In this document: positions 26,834 through 35,738 of the stretch, piece after piece
Position numbering within the stretch: position 1 is the first letter of the stretch
Layout: each line of letters begins with the position of its first letter
NCBI GenBank assembly: GCA_022841365.1
Contig: JALHRP010000003.1
Span: forward strand, 96,366-160,365
Direction: 5' to 3'
Source: Chitinophagaceae bacterium
GTDB taxonomy: Bacteria; Bacteroidota; Bacteroidia; Chitinophagales; Chitinophagaceae
DNA: 64,000 nucleotides
Translations under genes and position numbers: made by a program
The notes under the pieces: model-generated
Databases searched by the model: none
What the model saw: the letters and a program-made list of their open reading frames with translations, nothing else
What the model was told of the DNA's origin: nothing

Positions 26834-27533
26834 ACAGACCTTTAAATATTAGTTGAGGGTCTGCAAATATCTGGTTTTTGAGCAGAGGAGCAAAATGAAG
26901 CGTATCGCCCCCGGTTAATTGCACGTTAAAGTTCCCATACTTCTCAGCATAGGCATCAATGATTCCATCAATTTCTTTGGCCATACCATAGGCTACTCCA
27001 CTCAGCAGATTCGTCTTGGTATCGTAACCAATGAGCGGAAAGTTCCATTCCATTTTTACCAATGGCAGCTTGGCTGTTAGCTGGTTCATGCTTTTAAACC
27101 GCATTTCCAAACCCGGCGAAATGCTGCCACCCAAAAACTGATTTTGATTGTTGATGAAGTTGTACGTGATGCAGGTACCAAGACCAATAGCCAGATTATT
27201 TTTATTGGGAAATAAATAAACGGCTGCTGCACAAAGAGCCAACCGATCTGCTCCAATAGTTTCCGGTTTACCAACAGGTGTAGTGAAAGGCAGTTTGGTG
27301 AGATGTGATAATTTATGAAAGTTGCTGCGTTCACTCAATACCTGTTCTACCTCTTCATTATGATTTACAACAGAAGATAAAATGGTAAACTGCGGTTGAA
27401 ATTTTTCAACCACTGCTTCAATGGTTTCTTTATGATCGTTCTCAAGAATAACAATTTCTTTGAGCTGATTTTTTTCAAACACGGCGGCTTTTAAACGGGT
27501 GTTGCCAAAATCGAAACAGATGGTGATGGTCAT
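26808..27533 (-). CDS. coaX: Type III pantothenate kinase
   Basis: 241 residues of the ASKHA fold: phosphate-1 loop FDFGNTRLKAAVF, GADRLALCAAA, then GLGTCITYNFIN and GGSISPGLEMRFKSMN. These match CoaX motifs; the enzyme phosphorylates pantothenate in the first step of CoA synthesis and is not inhibited by CoA. The genomic order coaX, OMP, lptC is common in Bacteroidota. 9 bases follow the Lon-N-like gene. Confidence 0.94.
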   Translation of the reverse strand: MTITICFDFGNTRLKAAVFEKNQLKEIVILENDHKETIEAVVEKFQPQFTILSSVVNHNEEVEQVLSERSNFHKLSHLTKLPFTTPVGKPETIGADRLALCAAAVYLFPNKNNLAIGLGTCITYNFINNQNQFLGGSISPGLEMRFKSMNQLTAKLPLVKMEWNFPLIGYDTKTNLLSGVAYGMAKEIDGIIDAYAEKYGNFNVQLTGGDTLHFAPLLKNQIFADPQLIFKGLYAISEYNR

Positions 27534-27542
27534 GCGGCGAAG

Positions 27543-28184
27543 TTACAAATCAAAACTAAACCCTTCCAGGTTCCTGAAGTGGCCGTTGAGTTTTACTTTT
27601 TCTTTGAGGTTATCCATCTCCGCTAACATCGGAAGTACTTTGCCTAAGTGACGTTTTAAATATTCCTGTCGCTGGGCTTCACGAAACAAACCCAGCAGTT
27701 CATATTCCTCCTCTGTATTTAAACCCATGTGATGGGCTACATCAAACGCTTTTAATTCATCTTCCGGTTTTTTAAAATCCTTGCTTACCTGTAATTGTTT
27801 GTGCAGTTCTTTAATTCCCTGTACTACTTTTTGCATCAGCAAACGGTTGCCGTCATCTTCATCTGCCGGATAGTTTACAATGGCACCGCTGTATAATTTA
27901 TCCGGTATTTCTTTAATCAGTTCCAGCATTCGAAATACTTTTATTCCTCTGGTGGTAATATCCATCTGCCCGTCGTCATATACTTTCTTAATCTCTTTTA
28001 CTTCAACCAATGTACCCAGGTCTTTTAATTCTTTGTTGATGACTGCAGGAATGCCAAATGGTTTTTTCTGTTCGGCACATTCAATAATGAGCTGTTTGTA
28101 GCGTGGCTCAAAAATGTGCAGGTTCAGATTTTCTCCGGGAAAGACTATAATGCTTAACGGAAAGATGGGAATAAAGTTGGTCAT
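27543..28184 (-). CDS. Lon N-terminal-like (PUA-like) substrate-binding protein
   Basis: 213 residues: PIFPLSIIVFPGENLNLHIFEPRY is the LON substrate-binding beta domain, continuing through KPFGIPAVIN and TRGIKVFRM. A helical C-terminus follows, and no ATPase or protease part exists. Stand-alone Lon-N proteins are of unclear role, perhaps adaptors. It lies 38 bases after the GT2 gene. Confidence 0.88.
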   Translation of the reverse strand: MTNFIPIFPLSIIVFPGENLNLHIFEPRYKQLIIECAEQKKPFGIPAVINKELKDLGTLVEVKEIKKVYDDGQMDITTRGIKVFRMLELIKEIPDKLYSGAIVNYPADEDDGNRLLMQKVVQGIKELHKQLQVSKDFKKPEDELKAFDVAHHMGLNTEEEYELLGLFREAQRQEYLKRHLGKVLPMLAEMDNLKEKVKLNGHFRNLEGFSFDL

Positions 28185-28222
28185 ACAAACAGGTTGGTCT
28201 TACAATATAACAATGAAAAAAA

Positions 28223-28987
28223 TCACCCTTTCTTTTGCTCTTTCTGTAAACGGTGAAGTGCCTGATATTTTATACGGGTATATCGGGCCCCGTATGTAGC
28301 AAGAATGAATCCTTCTTTTCCATCTAAAAAACCAAGACGAAAAAAATAATTGTTGATGAACGAAAACAAAGGTGAAAGAACCCGTTTTAGCAGAGAAGCT
28401 TTTTTCCCCTGCTTCAAATATTTTTCTGCGCTTCGCAGAGCATAGTTCTTCAGCTTCTCTTCGTATTGCTCTGTTGACTGCAGTGTTTTATGTAATATAG
28501 ATCCTTTGAGTTTTTTTACAGTACAGTCTTTTTCAAAAATCAGTTTTTCATGTACCGGGTCTGCATTCCATACAGCATGCTGCCGGTGAAAAAAACGAAT
28601 AGGTTCGTCTTTCCCCCATTCGCCAAAACGAATATGTTTCTGTTTAAAAAAATTTTTGCGACGTACAGTAAAAATCTGCTGTTCATTTTCCAGATCCAGT
28701 TCTTCAATGGAGCGGATGAGTTCTTCATCTATTGCTTCATCTGCATCGAGCTGCAGAATCCAGTCATACACCGCCTGTTCGTTGGCTAAATTTTTGGTAG
28801 GGCCGTATCCTACCCATTTTTCTTCGATCACAACAGCACCGTTTTTTTTTGCAATGGGGATGGTGGCATCGTTGCTGCCTGTATCGCATACAATTACATC
28901 ATCAGTTAATGCTTTAACGCTTTGCAGCGTTTGCGCAAGTACGTGTGCTTCATTTTTTGCTATAATTACAACAGAAACAGGTAGCAT
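28223..28987 (-). CDS. GT2 glycosyltransferase, WaaE/KdtX-like
   Basis: 254 residues from the ATG giving MLPVSVVIIAKNEA. The GT-A nucleotide motif is VIVCDTGSNDAT and the metal-binding region is WILQLDADEAIDEEL. The RRKNFFKQKHIRFGEWG and FHRQHAVWN segments match LPS-core beta-glucosyltransferases of the WaaE type. The gene begins 1 base after the O-antigen ligase stop, a clear operon. The C-terminal third is helical and membrane-associated. Confidence 0.88.
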   Translation of the reverse strand: MLPVSVVIIAKNEAHVLAQTLQSVKALTDDVIVCDTGSNDATIPIAKKNGAVVIEEKWVGYGPTKNLANEQAVYDWILQLDADEAIDEELIRSIEELDLENEQQIFTVRRKNFFKQKHIRFGEWGKDEPIRFFHRQHAVWNADPVHEKLIFEKDCTVKKLKGSILHKTLQSTEQYEEKLKNYALRSAEKYLKQGKKASLLKRVLSPLFSFINNYFFRLGFLDGKEGFILATYGARYTRIKYQALHRLQKEQKKG

Positions 28988-28988
28988 A

Positions 28989-30218
28989 TCAGGTTTTAAG
29001 CAGATTGGATAAATGCCAGTACAAAGTAAAAAAACAAAAAATAAAAATACCGAATTGTTCGTCAATTGTTGTTTCGAACATGAATATTAAATTCATGTAT
29101 ACAAAAAAAAAGAATGCCTGTTTATTCTTTTGCCAGTCTTTCGTAAACACCGGAAGCAATATAACAACGGTAAACAGCAGCAATGCAATTATACCTGCAC
29201 CACTTCCGCTGGTGAGCCATTGGTTGAGCGGAAGATAACGTTCAGCTGTAACTGCCGGCGCATATGCATTGTACCATTTATCTGTTTCAGTTCTTATATC
29301 TCCGTAGCCAACACCGGTTAACCAGTTGTGTTGAAACACATGCCATCCGCTTTGCATAGATAACAAACGGTTTCCATCACTGAAATTACCGTTGATGTTT
29401 CCCTGCAACCAGTTTTCACGGTCGTACAATATATAATGCACCCTTGTTTTAAAGGTTGGCAGCATGTGGTACGAAACAATTGGTAGTAAGCATGCAGAAG
29501 CAATTACTAACAATGCGATTGTTTTTTTACCTGCTGCAAACAACTGCCAAATCAGCAGCGGGAGTAAAATAAAATAACAGCCGATAAATCCGGTTTTAGC
29601 ACCCAGTATATGCAGGAACACTACAAACCAACACATCATAATTCGCATCAGCCAGATAATAACAGTGTGTTGGATTACTTTCCATTCTTCCAGCTTCAGC
29701 CATAATAAAATGCCAATAACCATTCCCATGCTGAAACGGATATGATCATTTGCCGCCCAGGTGGGAATGAGTTTTGAAACTCTGTAAAGATCATGATACT
29801 GCTGCTGCTGCCGCAGGTATTGAATAGTGCTCCATACCGATCCGCCAAACAATAACAGCATCCAGAATAATGAGATGGCAGTAAAGTGTTTCCGTTCAAA
29901 ATTTTTCTGCATCACCAACGCAAACGGCATCAGCAGCAAGGGTAACTTATCCAGCATCATGGTACCCCATGTTGCTTTATCATCGCTCCACAAACCGGAT
30001 ATAAAAGGCAAAAGAAATAAACAGGAAATACCTGCCACTACTTTATACTTCAAAAATGCAGCGAAGCGTTCTTTTAAATCGTTCTGCAGACAACCATTGG
30101 ATATGAGAATAAAAGTGCCAATGCTCAACAACGCACGGCTGAACATGAAGCCGCTCATGGCAACCACAATGCCGGTAAAAAAAAGTGAACGATGTATGGT
30201 TGCCCTGGTTACTTGCAT
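28989..30218 (-). CDS. O-antigen ligase-like polymerase/ligase (WaaL/Wzy family)
   Basis: 409 residues with about eleven hydrophobic segments and a periplasmic loop before the last helices that contains FQHNWLTGVGYGDI, the usual O-antigen ligase domain signature (Wzy_C). Start ATG at MQVTRATIHRSLF is chosen over an upstream one with no better context. The role is transfer of O-chains or polymerisation of a polysaccharide on the periplasmic side. Two hydrophobic-rich proteins downstream support envelope function. Confidence 0.82.
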   Translation of the reverse strand: MQVTRATIHRSLFFTGIVVAMSGFMFSRALLSIGTFILISNGCLQNDLKERFAAFLKYKVVAGISCLFLLPFISGLWSDDKATWGTMMLDKLPLLLMPFALVMQKNFERKHFTAISLFWMLLLFGGSVWSTIQYLRQQQQYHDLYRVSKLIPTWAANDHIRFSMGMVIGILLWLKLEEWKVIQHTVIIWLMRIMMCWFVVFLHILGAKTGFIGCYFILLPLLIWQLFAAGKKTIALLVIASACLLPIVSYHMLPTFKTRVHYILYDRENWLQGNINGNFSDGNRLLSMQSGWHVFQHNWLTGVGYGDIRTETDKWYNAYAPAVTAERYLPLNQWLTSGSGAGIIALLLFTVVILLPVFTKDWQKNKQAFFFFVYMNLIFMFETTIDEQFGIFIFCFFTLYWHLSNLLKT

Positions 30219-30260
30219 GGGATCTGTGCTGCAAATAAACACTATTTAAATCTTTTCATT

Positions 30261-30268
30261 TAGGTTTG
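30261..30268 (+). promoter_or_regulatory. TAGGTTTG -7 box at the meaB start
   Basis: TAGGTTTG fits TAnnTTTG and ends four bases before the meaB ATG, so transcription should start almost at the start codon. The identical box is found in front of kdsD. Confidence 0.5.
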
Positions 30269-30272
30269 TGGC

Positions 30273-31172
30273 ATGTGGCAACCGTTCTTGCACGAATTAA
30301 AACAGGGAAATCAAAAAAGCCTTGCCCGTTGTATTTCATTCATTGAAAATGAAGTAGACGGGTATGAAGAATTTTTGCAAACACTTCCTGCTGTTGCTGT
30401 TCCGGTGATTGGTATTACCGGCCCGCCCGGTGCAGGCAAAAGCACTATGGTTGATTCATTGATTGCTCAACTGGTGGGGGAGGGAAAAAAAATAGCTGTG
30501 CTTTGTGTTGATCCTTCTTCGCCATTTAATTTAGGTGCGTTGCTGGGCGATCGTATACGCATGAGCAACTGGTACAATCATCCCAACGTATTCATCCGTT
30601 CACTGGCAACCCGTGGATCTTTGGGCGGGCTGCATCCAAAAATTTTAGAAATTACCGATGTATGCAAGGTTGCAGGGTTTGATTACATACTTGTTGAAAC
30701 CGTAGGTGTTGGACAAAGTGAAATTGAAATTGTTGGATTGGCCGATATAACGGTGGTGGTACTTGTACCCGAAGCAGGAGATGAAGTACAAACCATGAAA
30801 GCAGGTTTAATGGAAATTGCTGATGTGTTTGCAGTGAATAAAGCCGACCGGCCCGATGCAGACCTGTTTATAAAAAACCTTCGGCTGATGCTTGCACCTG
30901 CATTTGCAACCACCACACAGGAACTGCCCATAGTAAAAACCATTGCTACAGAAAAAGAAGGAACAAAAGAATTATGGTTGAAGATTGCTGAGCTGATGCA
31001 GCAGGCACATACCAATGAACGCAGAAGCTGGTTGCTTGCAGAAAAAGCCTGGCATTTAATTGAGAAAAAAAGAATGCAGCCCCTTTCAAAAAATATACTG
31101 AAAGAAGAAATTGAACGGCACATGATGAAGCCGGGATTTAACCTGTATAAATTATGCGCTCAGTTCAGCTGA
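30273..31172 (+). CDS. meaB: Methylmalonyl-CoA mutase-associated G3E GTPase MeaB/ArgK
   Basis: 299 residues: Walker A GITGPPGAGKSTMVDSL, switch region VDPSSPFNLGALLGDRIRM, DYILVETVGVGQSE, and specificity motif VNKADRPDAD. The C-terminal dimerisation arm is present. MeaB loads and protects adenosylcobalamin in methylmalonyl-CoA mutase. The mutase itself is not in the window. It is an isolated gene, converging with a GT2 gene 8 bases away. Confidence 0.96.
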   Translation: MWQPFLHELKQGNQKSLARCISFIENEVDGYEEFLQTLPAVAVPVIGITGPPGAGKSTMVDSLIAQLVGEGKKIAVLCVDPSSPFNLGALLGDRIRMSNWYNHPNVFIRSLATRGSLGGLHPKILEITDVCKVAGFDYILVETVGVGQSEIEIVGLADITVVVLVPEAGDEVQTMKAGLMEIADVFAVNKADRPDADLFIKNLRLMLAPAFATTTQELPIVKTIATEKEGTKELWLKIAELMQQAHTNERRSWLLAEKAWHLIEKKRMQPLSKNILKEEIERHMMKPGFNLYKLCAQFS

Positions 31173-31180
31173 GATGAAAT

Positions 31181-32005
31181 TCACTTTCCGTTACGGGGAA
31201 TAAAAAACAGAAGAAGGTCAACTATCCATTTTAATACACGCCACGCAAAGGGATACTTTCTGATATGTACAATCTGCTGCATACGCTTTGTATGAAGTAA
31301 TACCAGTTTTTCAGCATCCTCAGTCAGCAATGGAAAATATTTATGAAGTGTGGCAGTGCGTTCATGTTGCAACGAACTCCTTACATCAAGGTTTGACGAA
31401 AAGCCTGAATACTCATAAAAACAGATAAAATCATTTAAATACAGGTAAGCTGTATTGGCTTTACAGATAACATAGATGAAGAATTCCCAATCAGAATTCA
31501 GTTTGTAGGTTTCATTATAAAAAAAATGCTCAAAAAATAAACTTCGCTTTATAAATACAGCCTGGTGGTTTAGTCCATCATGAATAAAATGACTGAAGGT
31601 TAACTTAGCCGGCGGAAATTTTTCTTCCCGGTAACCCTGTTCATTATAAAAAACGGAATTACCGTACAAAATTCCATATTCACCATTCAGATGAACATGA
31701 TTTTTTTCCAATACTGTTTTATCAAAAAAGTAATCTCCGCTGTTCATGAAAATAACATAACTGCCCGATGCCGCTTTGATTCCTTTGTTCATGGCATGGT
31801 ACACGCCATTATCTTTTTCGGATACATAATGGTTTACCCGCTTGCATGATGCAATCAATTCAACACTTCCATCCGTACTTCCACCATCAATTACAATAAA
31901 TTCAAAATGCTGCCATGTCTGTTCTGAAACAGACTCCAGTGTTTTCACAAGACCCTTGCAGTTATTGAAGTTGATTGTAATTACAGTTAATTTATTTGTA
32001 CTCAT
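31181..32005 (-). CDS. GT2 glycosyltransferase
   Basis: 274 residues with a GT-A fold: LTVITINFNNCKGLVKTLESV, FIVIDGGSTDGS, MNKGIKAASG, FMNSGDYFFD. The C-terminal KYPFAWRVLKWIVDLLLFF is a membrane-associated tail. It is the third gene in a minus-strand run of three glycosyltransferase genes, 9 bases after the preceding one. Sugar and acceptor are unknown. Confidence 0.92.
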   Translation of the reverse strand: MSTNKLTVITINFNNCKGLVKTLESVSEQTWQHFEFIVIDGGSTDGSVELIASCKRVNHYVSEKDNGVYHAMNKGIKAASGSYVIFMNSGDYFFDKTVLEKNHVHLNGEYGILYGNSVFYNEQGYREEKFPPAKLTFSHFIHDGLNHQAVFIKRSLFFEHFFYNETYKLNSDWEFFIYVICKANTAYLYLNDFICFYEYSGFSSNLDVRSSLQHERTATLHKYFPLLTEDAEKLVLLHTKRMQQIVHIRKYPFAWRVLKWIVDLLLFFIPRNGK

Positions 32006-32014
32006 AAGTTAACT

Positions 32015-33160
32015 TTAACCGGCAACGGGCCGTTTCTGTTCACTGATTGCTTTTTTATATACTTCATAACATTGGTCGGCAGCATGGCTCCATGTAAATT
32101 TTTTTGCCTGTTCTTTGCTTTTTAAGGAGAACTCCTGTCTTACAGCCTCATCAGAAATAAATAACTGAATTTTATTTTTGAGGTCTTCCTCAGAATCCAG
32201 ATTTACATATACACCTGCATCAGCAGCCACTTCAGGAAACGAACTGTGATGACCTAATAAAACAGGACAACCGCAAACCATCGCTTCAAGAACAGGAATA
32301 CCAAAACCTTCATATAAAGAGGGAAAAACAAAACATTTTGCTCCGGCATAAAAGTGAGCCAATTCATTTTCACGAAATGGCTTTTGTATAATTTGGTTTG
32401 CCAATCCCATTTTTGTAAAAACAGCCATTTCCTCTTTTTTAAAACTACCACCTCCTGCGCAAATTAAATGTAAATTTTTATTCTCCTTTAAAAGGGGTGC
32501 TGCAGAACGCAACAAAAAATGAAAGTTTTTATAATTTGCCCGTTCACCTACATACAAGATATAATCGGCGGGAAGATTAACAGTTACATTATGATCCTTT
32601 GTTAATGAAGTACCATGATAGATAACCACAATTTTGTTTTCATTGATATGCGGATAAATGTTTAAAATATCCCGTTTGGTATTTTCTGATACTGCAATGA
32701 TCATGGTGGCTTTTTCCATGAGCAGTAATTTATGCTCAACAATGCGCAGGTTTTGATCTGCATAATACTCCGGAAACAATTCGTGTATCATATCATACAC
32801 AGTAAGCACAAAAGGTTTGTTGCCTGTAAAGGATAAAAAATACGGATCGAAATAGGTGGGAATAAATACATCAAACTCCGTTTTGGAAAGTACTTGTTCC
32901 AAATACCTGCCGGCACGTTTCTTTTGTAATGTACGTGTACTGATATGTAATGCAGATGTTACTTTGTACAAACCCTTCATCAAAAAACTTTCTTTCATCA
33001 GGTGCTGTTCCCGGGCATATTCATTTTCTGAGTACAGGAGAGGTAAGATTACCTCACTATCGGGTTTATGACGGATAAAAGAAAAGATCTCAGTATAATA
33101 TCTGGAAATACCTCCGAATTTCTGAAAATAATAAATCTGAGGATCTAACAATATTTTCAT
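32015..33160 (-). CDS. GT4 glycosyltransferase
   Basis: 381 residues from ATG at MKILLDPQIYYFQKFGGISRYY, which gives the classical GT-B start with a glycine-rich loop. The C-terminal half carries ILYVGERANYKNF (start of the nucleotide-sugar domain) and the EX7E pair in SLYEGFGIPVLEAM. Likely acts on LPS or capsule sugars. Upstream extension in the open frame overlaps the previous GT and is rejected. Confidence 0.92.
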   Translation of the reverse strand: MKILLDPQIYYFQKFGGISRYYTEIFSFIRHKPDSEVILPLLYSENEYAREQHLMKESFLMKGLYKVTSALHISTRTLQKKRAGRYLEQVLSKTEFDVFIPTYFDPYFLSFTGNKPFVLTVYDMIHELFPEYYADQNLRIVEHKLLLMEKATMIIAVSENTKRDILNIYPHINENKIVVIYHGTSLTKDHNVTVNLPADYILYVGERANYKNFHFLLRSAAPLLKENKNLHLICAGGGSFKKEEMAVFTKMGLANQIIQKPFRENELAHFYAGAKCFVFPSLYEGFGIPVLEAMVCGCPVLLGHHSSFPEVAADAGVYVNLDSEEDLKNKIQLFISDEAVRQEFSLKSKEQAKKFTWSHAADQCYEVYKKAISEQKRPVAG

Positions 33161-33197
33161 GTAACTGAATTTAAGGAAATAAAAAATGCAAAAGGTT

Positions 33198-34337
33198 TTA
33201 AGAAAGTTGTTGCATAATTGCGGCAAATGACCGGCCCCATGCATTCCAGTTTAGTTGTTGCTCAAAAACACTCCTGCTGCTGTAACGTAAATCACGGAGC
33301 GTTTCTTTTCCCGAACAGATCGTAAGTATGGCATCTGCATACGTTTTTCCGTTTGCCTCAAGCGACAAAAGTATTCCGTTTTTTTGATCCTGAACATAAG
33401 TCGGCACTCCTCCGGTATTGGTAGTAACAGAAGGAATTCCATATGCAGATGCTTCGCAAAAAACAATCCCTGCAGCTTCAGCTCTGGTTGGAAGTACTAA
33501 AAAATCTGTTTGTAATAACAGTTGATGCAGCTTCTCAAGATCATGCGGATTGTGTTTGTTTAAATACGGTATCACATGAATGTCTGCATCATTTATTTGC
33601 TGTGGAGGAGTGCAGCCAACAATATGCAATGTTGCATCTTTCCTTTCCTTTTTAATATGTCTGAATGTTTCCAGAACAATATCGCCTCCTTTCCGTTTCC
33701 ATTCTACTCCAAGAAATAATAAGTTGCAGCTGTTTCGTTCAAAATCTATTTCGCTTAGAGTGGGTATTCTATCCAGATTGGCTCCCAACGGTACAACTGA
33801 AATTTTTTCTGTGTTGATGCCATAATCGTTTACTGCAGAGTTTTTACACCAGTCACTTGCCAGCATACAATGTGTTGCTTTTTGAAAAGCCAGTTGATCC
33901 AGTTCAATTCCCTGGCGGATATTGGAAGGCGAAAAGTTTTGCCATGTATCATAGTATCCCTGTATCTGCTGAAAAGTGGCATCGGTCATAAAAATAACCG
34001 GCAGTTTCAAATCAGTATAGGCTAATAACTGCGGCGCTGCGGGCATGTACAACAGATCAAGCTTACGTTTGGTCAATTCTTTTTCCAACTGCTTACTGAA
34101 ATACGCAGCGTAAGGTTTTAAAAACTCAACGGCCGTCTTACGCTGATAAAACCATTTCTGCGGATTTTTATAAAATGTAATGAGGTATTCTCTTAACCAT
34201 TTTGGATAGGGCAGATGAATAATCTCCACATCTGCAAAAGCCTGCAACTGCTGATACGAATAATAATAAGTACCACTCCATGATTTTTTATCACGGGGAT
34301 CCCACCTGCCTGCAAAACCAATTTTCAACCTGCTCAT
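33198..34337 (-). CDS. GT4 glycosyltransferase
   Basis: 379 residues starting MSRLKIGFAGRWDPRDKKSWSG. Two GT-B halves are visible; the C-terminal half has LLFLGVEWKRKGGD and AEAAGIVFCEASAYGIPSV with the EX7E pattern (E..CE). It is the first gene of the three-gene glycosyltransferase run and divergent from the GT4 on the plus strand (50-base gap), implying a shared promoter region. Confidence 0.92.
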   Translation of the reverse strand: MSRLKIGFAGRWDPRDKKSWSGTYYYSYQQLQAFADVEIIHLPYPKWLREYLITFYKNPQKWFYQRKTAVEFLKPYAAYFSKQLEKELTKRKLDLLYMPAAPQLLAYTDLKLPVIFMTDATFQQIQGYYDTWQNFSPSNIRQGIELDQLAFQKATHCMLASDWCKNSAVNDYGINTEKISVVPLGANLDRIPTLSEIDFERNSCNLLFLGVEWKRKGGDIVLETFRHIKKERKDATLHIVGCTPPQQINDADIHVIPYLNKHNPHDLEKLHQLLLQTDFLVLPTRAEAAGIVFCEASAYGIPSVTTNTGGVPTYVQDQKNGILLSLEANGKTYADAILTICSGKETLRDLRYSSRSVFEQQLNWNAWGRSFAAIMQQLS

Positions 34338-34387
34338 CGTCTGTAAAGAAACAACTTTTCTAAAATCAATACTTATATTGCTGTTGA

Positions 34388-35572
34388 ATGCAGCCACTTC
34401 ATCTTGCATACCTGAGTTATGAGTTTCCGCCACATACTGCTGTGGGTGGTATTGCAACGTATACCGAACAAATTTCAAAGTTGATGGCAGCAAGAGGACA
34501 TGCGGTTGAAGTATTTACTGCAGGCCCAACAAATTCGTTGAATGAACTTATTGCAGAGAATCTCATCGTACATCGTTTACAGGTGAACGATCGCAATGAG
34601 TTTCACCAGGTAATTGCTGCACATTTTGCAGAACGTCATCGTGAAAAAAATTTTGATCTGGTTGAAAGCCCCGAATACCAGCGGGAAGGTTTTACCATTC
34701 AACAACAGTTTCCTCAACTGCACATGATCATACGGTTTCATACGCCTTCTTTTTGGGTGAAAAAGTTGAATAAAACCTATCAGCAACATACATTGAAAGA
34801 ACAGTTGAAGAAATTATTCGGCATTAAACAATACCAAAAAGAAAATGATGCTGAGTATTTGTTTGCAAAGGAATCAAAGTACTGGAGTGTTCCTTCGCAG
34901 GTAATGAAAGATGTATTGGTTGAACAATGGAATGTTGATCCGGAAAAAATCACTGTATTAGCCAATCCGTTTCAACCAACAACAACTCTGTTAAACATCC
35001 CTGCAGATACACAAACCAATACCATTACCTATATCGGTCGTTTAGAAATCAGGAAAGGATTGATTGAATTAACCAAAGCCATTCCATTGGTTTTACAGAA
35101 ACATCCGGCAGCTAAATTTCGTTTCATCGGCAAATCAGATCGTGGACCCGGCAATCATAAGCTGATGATTGATTATATGCAACAGGAGTTAAAAGCATAT
35201 GCTTCGCAACTCGAGTTTATTCCACCTGTTCCAAAGCATGAACTCGAAAACTATTTTGCACAAACAGATATTTGTGTGTTCCCCAGTTTATGGGAAGTGT
35301 TTGGCTATGTATGTGTGGAAGCCATGGCAGCGGCCCGTGGTATTGTTGCCGGTAATGTTGGCGGCATGAATGATATGCTGCATGATATTAATGGAGGCAT
35401 ATTAGTGAACCCGACTCAGCCGGAGGAAATAGCACATGCAATCCTGCATTTACTTGATCATCCGCAACAACGAATGGAAATGGGACGGCGCAGCCGACAA
35501 AAAACGATTGATTATTATTCCAATCAATTGATTGTTGAAACGGAACAGTATTATCAGAAAATTTTGGGCTAA
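34388..35572 (+). CDS. GT4 glycosyltransferase
   Basis: 394 residues: LAYLSYEFPPHTAVGGIATYTE is the GT-B donor-loop start, ITYIGRLEIRKGLIEL opens the C-terminal domain and PSLWEVFGYVCVEAM has the EX7E motif. Typical length. The stop codon is part of the left arm of the large inverted repeat downstream. With the divergent minus-strand run it forms a four-gene glycosyltransferase block. Confidence 0.93.
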   Translation: MQPLHLAYLSYEFPPHTAVGGIATYTEQISKLMAARGHAVEVFTAGPTNSLNELIAENLIVHRLQVNDRNEFHQVIAAHFAERHREKNFDLVESPEYQREGFTIQQQFPQLHMIIRFHTPSFWVKKLNKTYQQHTLKEQLKKLFGIKQYQKENDAEYLFAKESKYWSVPSQVMKDVLVEQWNVDPEKITVLANPFQPTTTLLNIPADTQTNTITYIGRLEIRKGLIELTKAIPLVLQKHPAAKFRFIGKSDRGPGNHKLMIDYMQQELKAYASQLEFIPPVPKHELENYFAQTDICVFPSLWEVFGYVCVEAMAAARGIVAGNVGGMNDMLHDINGGILVNPTQPEEIAHAILHLLDHPQQRMEMGRRSRQKTIDYYSNQLIVETEQYYQKILG

Positions 35573-35735
35573 GAGTTCAAAAGAGGTAAAAAAGCAAAAG
35601 AGAAGATGCTACCCGATGACTGTTCACCTGCAGGGTGACTGATCATCGGGTATCATTCATTCAATTGGAGATGTTGTACAGTCACCCTGCGGGTGAACAG
35701 ACAACAGCTCTCTTTTCCCTCTTTTGAACTCTTAG
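35569..35735. repeat. Nested long inverted repeat, probable terminator
   Basis: Outer arms are an 18-bp perfect match (35569-35586 with 35718-35735). Further in, AAAAGAGA pairs with TCTCTTTT (35596-35603 / 35709-35716), and a 22-base arm with one mismatch pairs 35620-35641 with 35679-35700. A competing local hairpin exists in the left half (TACCCGATGA / TCATCGGGTA). It fills the gap between convergent genes and its left arm contains the GT4 stop codon. Confidence 0.85.
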
Positions 35736-35738
35736 TTA

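Noticed and set aside
26808..27533. Asn in place of the third-motif Asp of CoaX (TCITYN)
   Set aside because: I cannot exclude that this is normal for Bacteroidota CoaX, and all other motifs are intact, so no loss of function is claimed.
28223..35572. Possible horizontally acquired polysaccharide island
   Set aside because: Glycosyltransferases are numerous, but no integrase, flanking repeat or change in base use is evident by eye.
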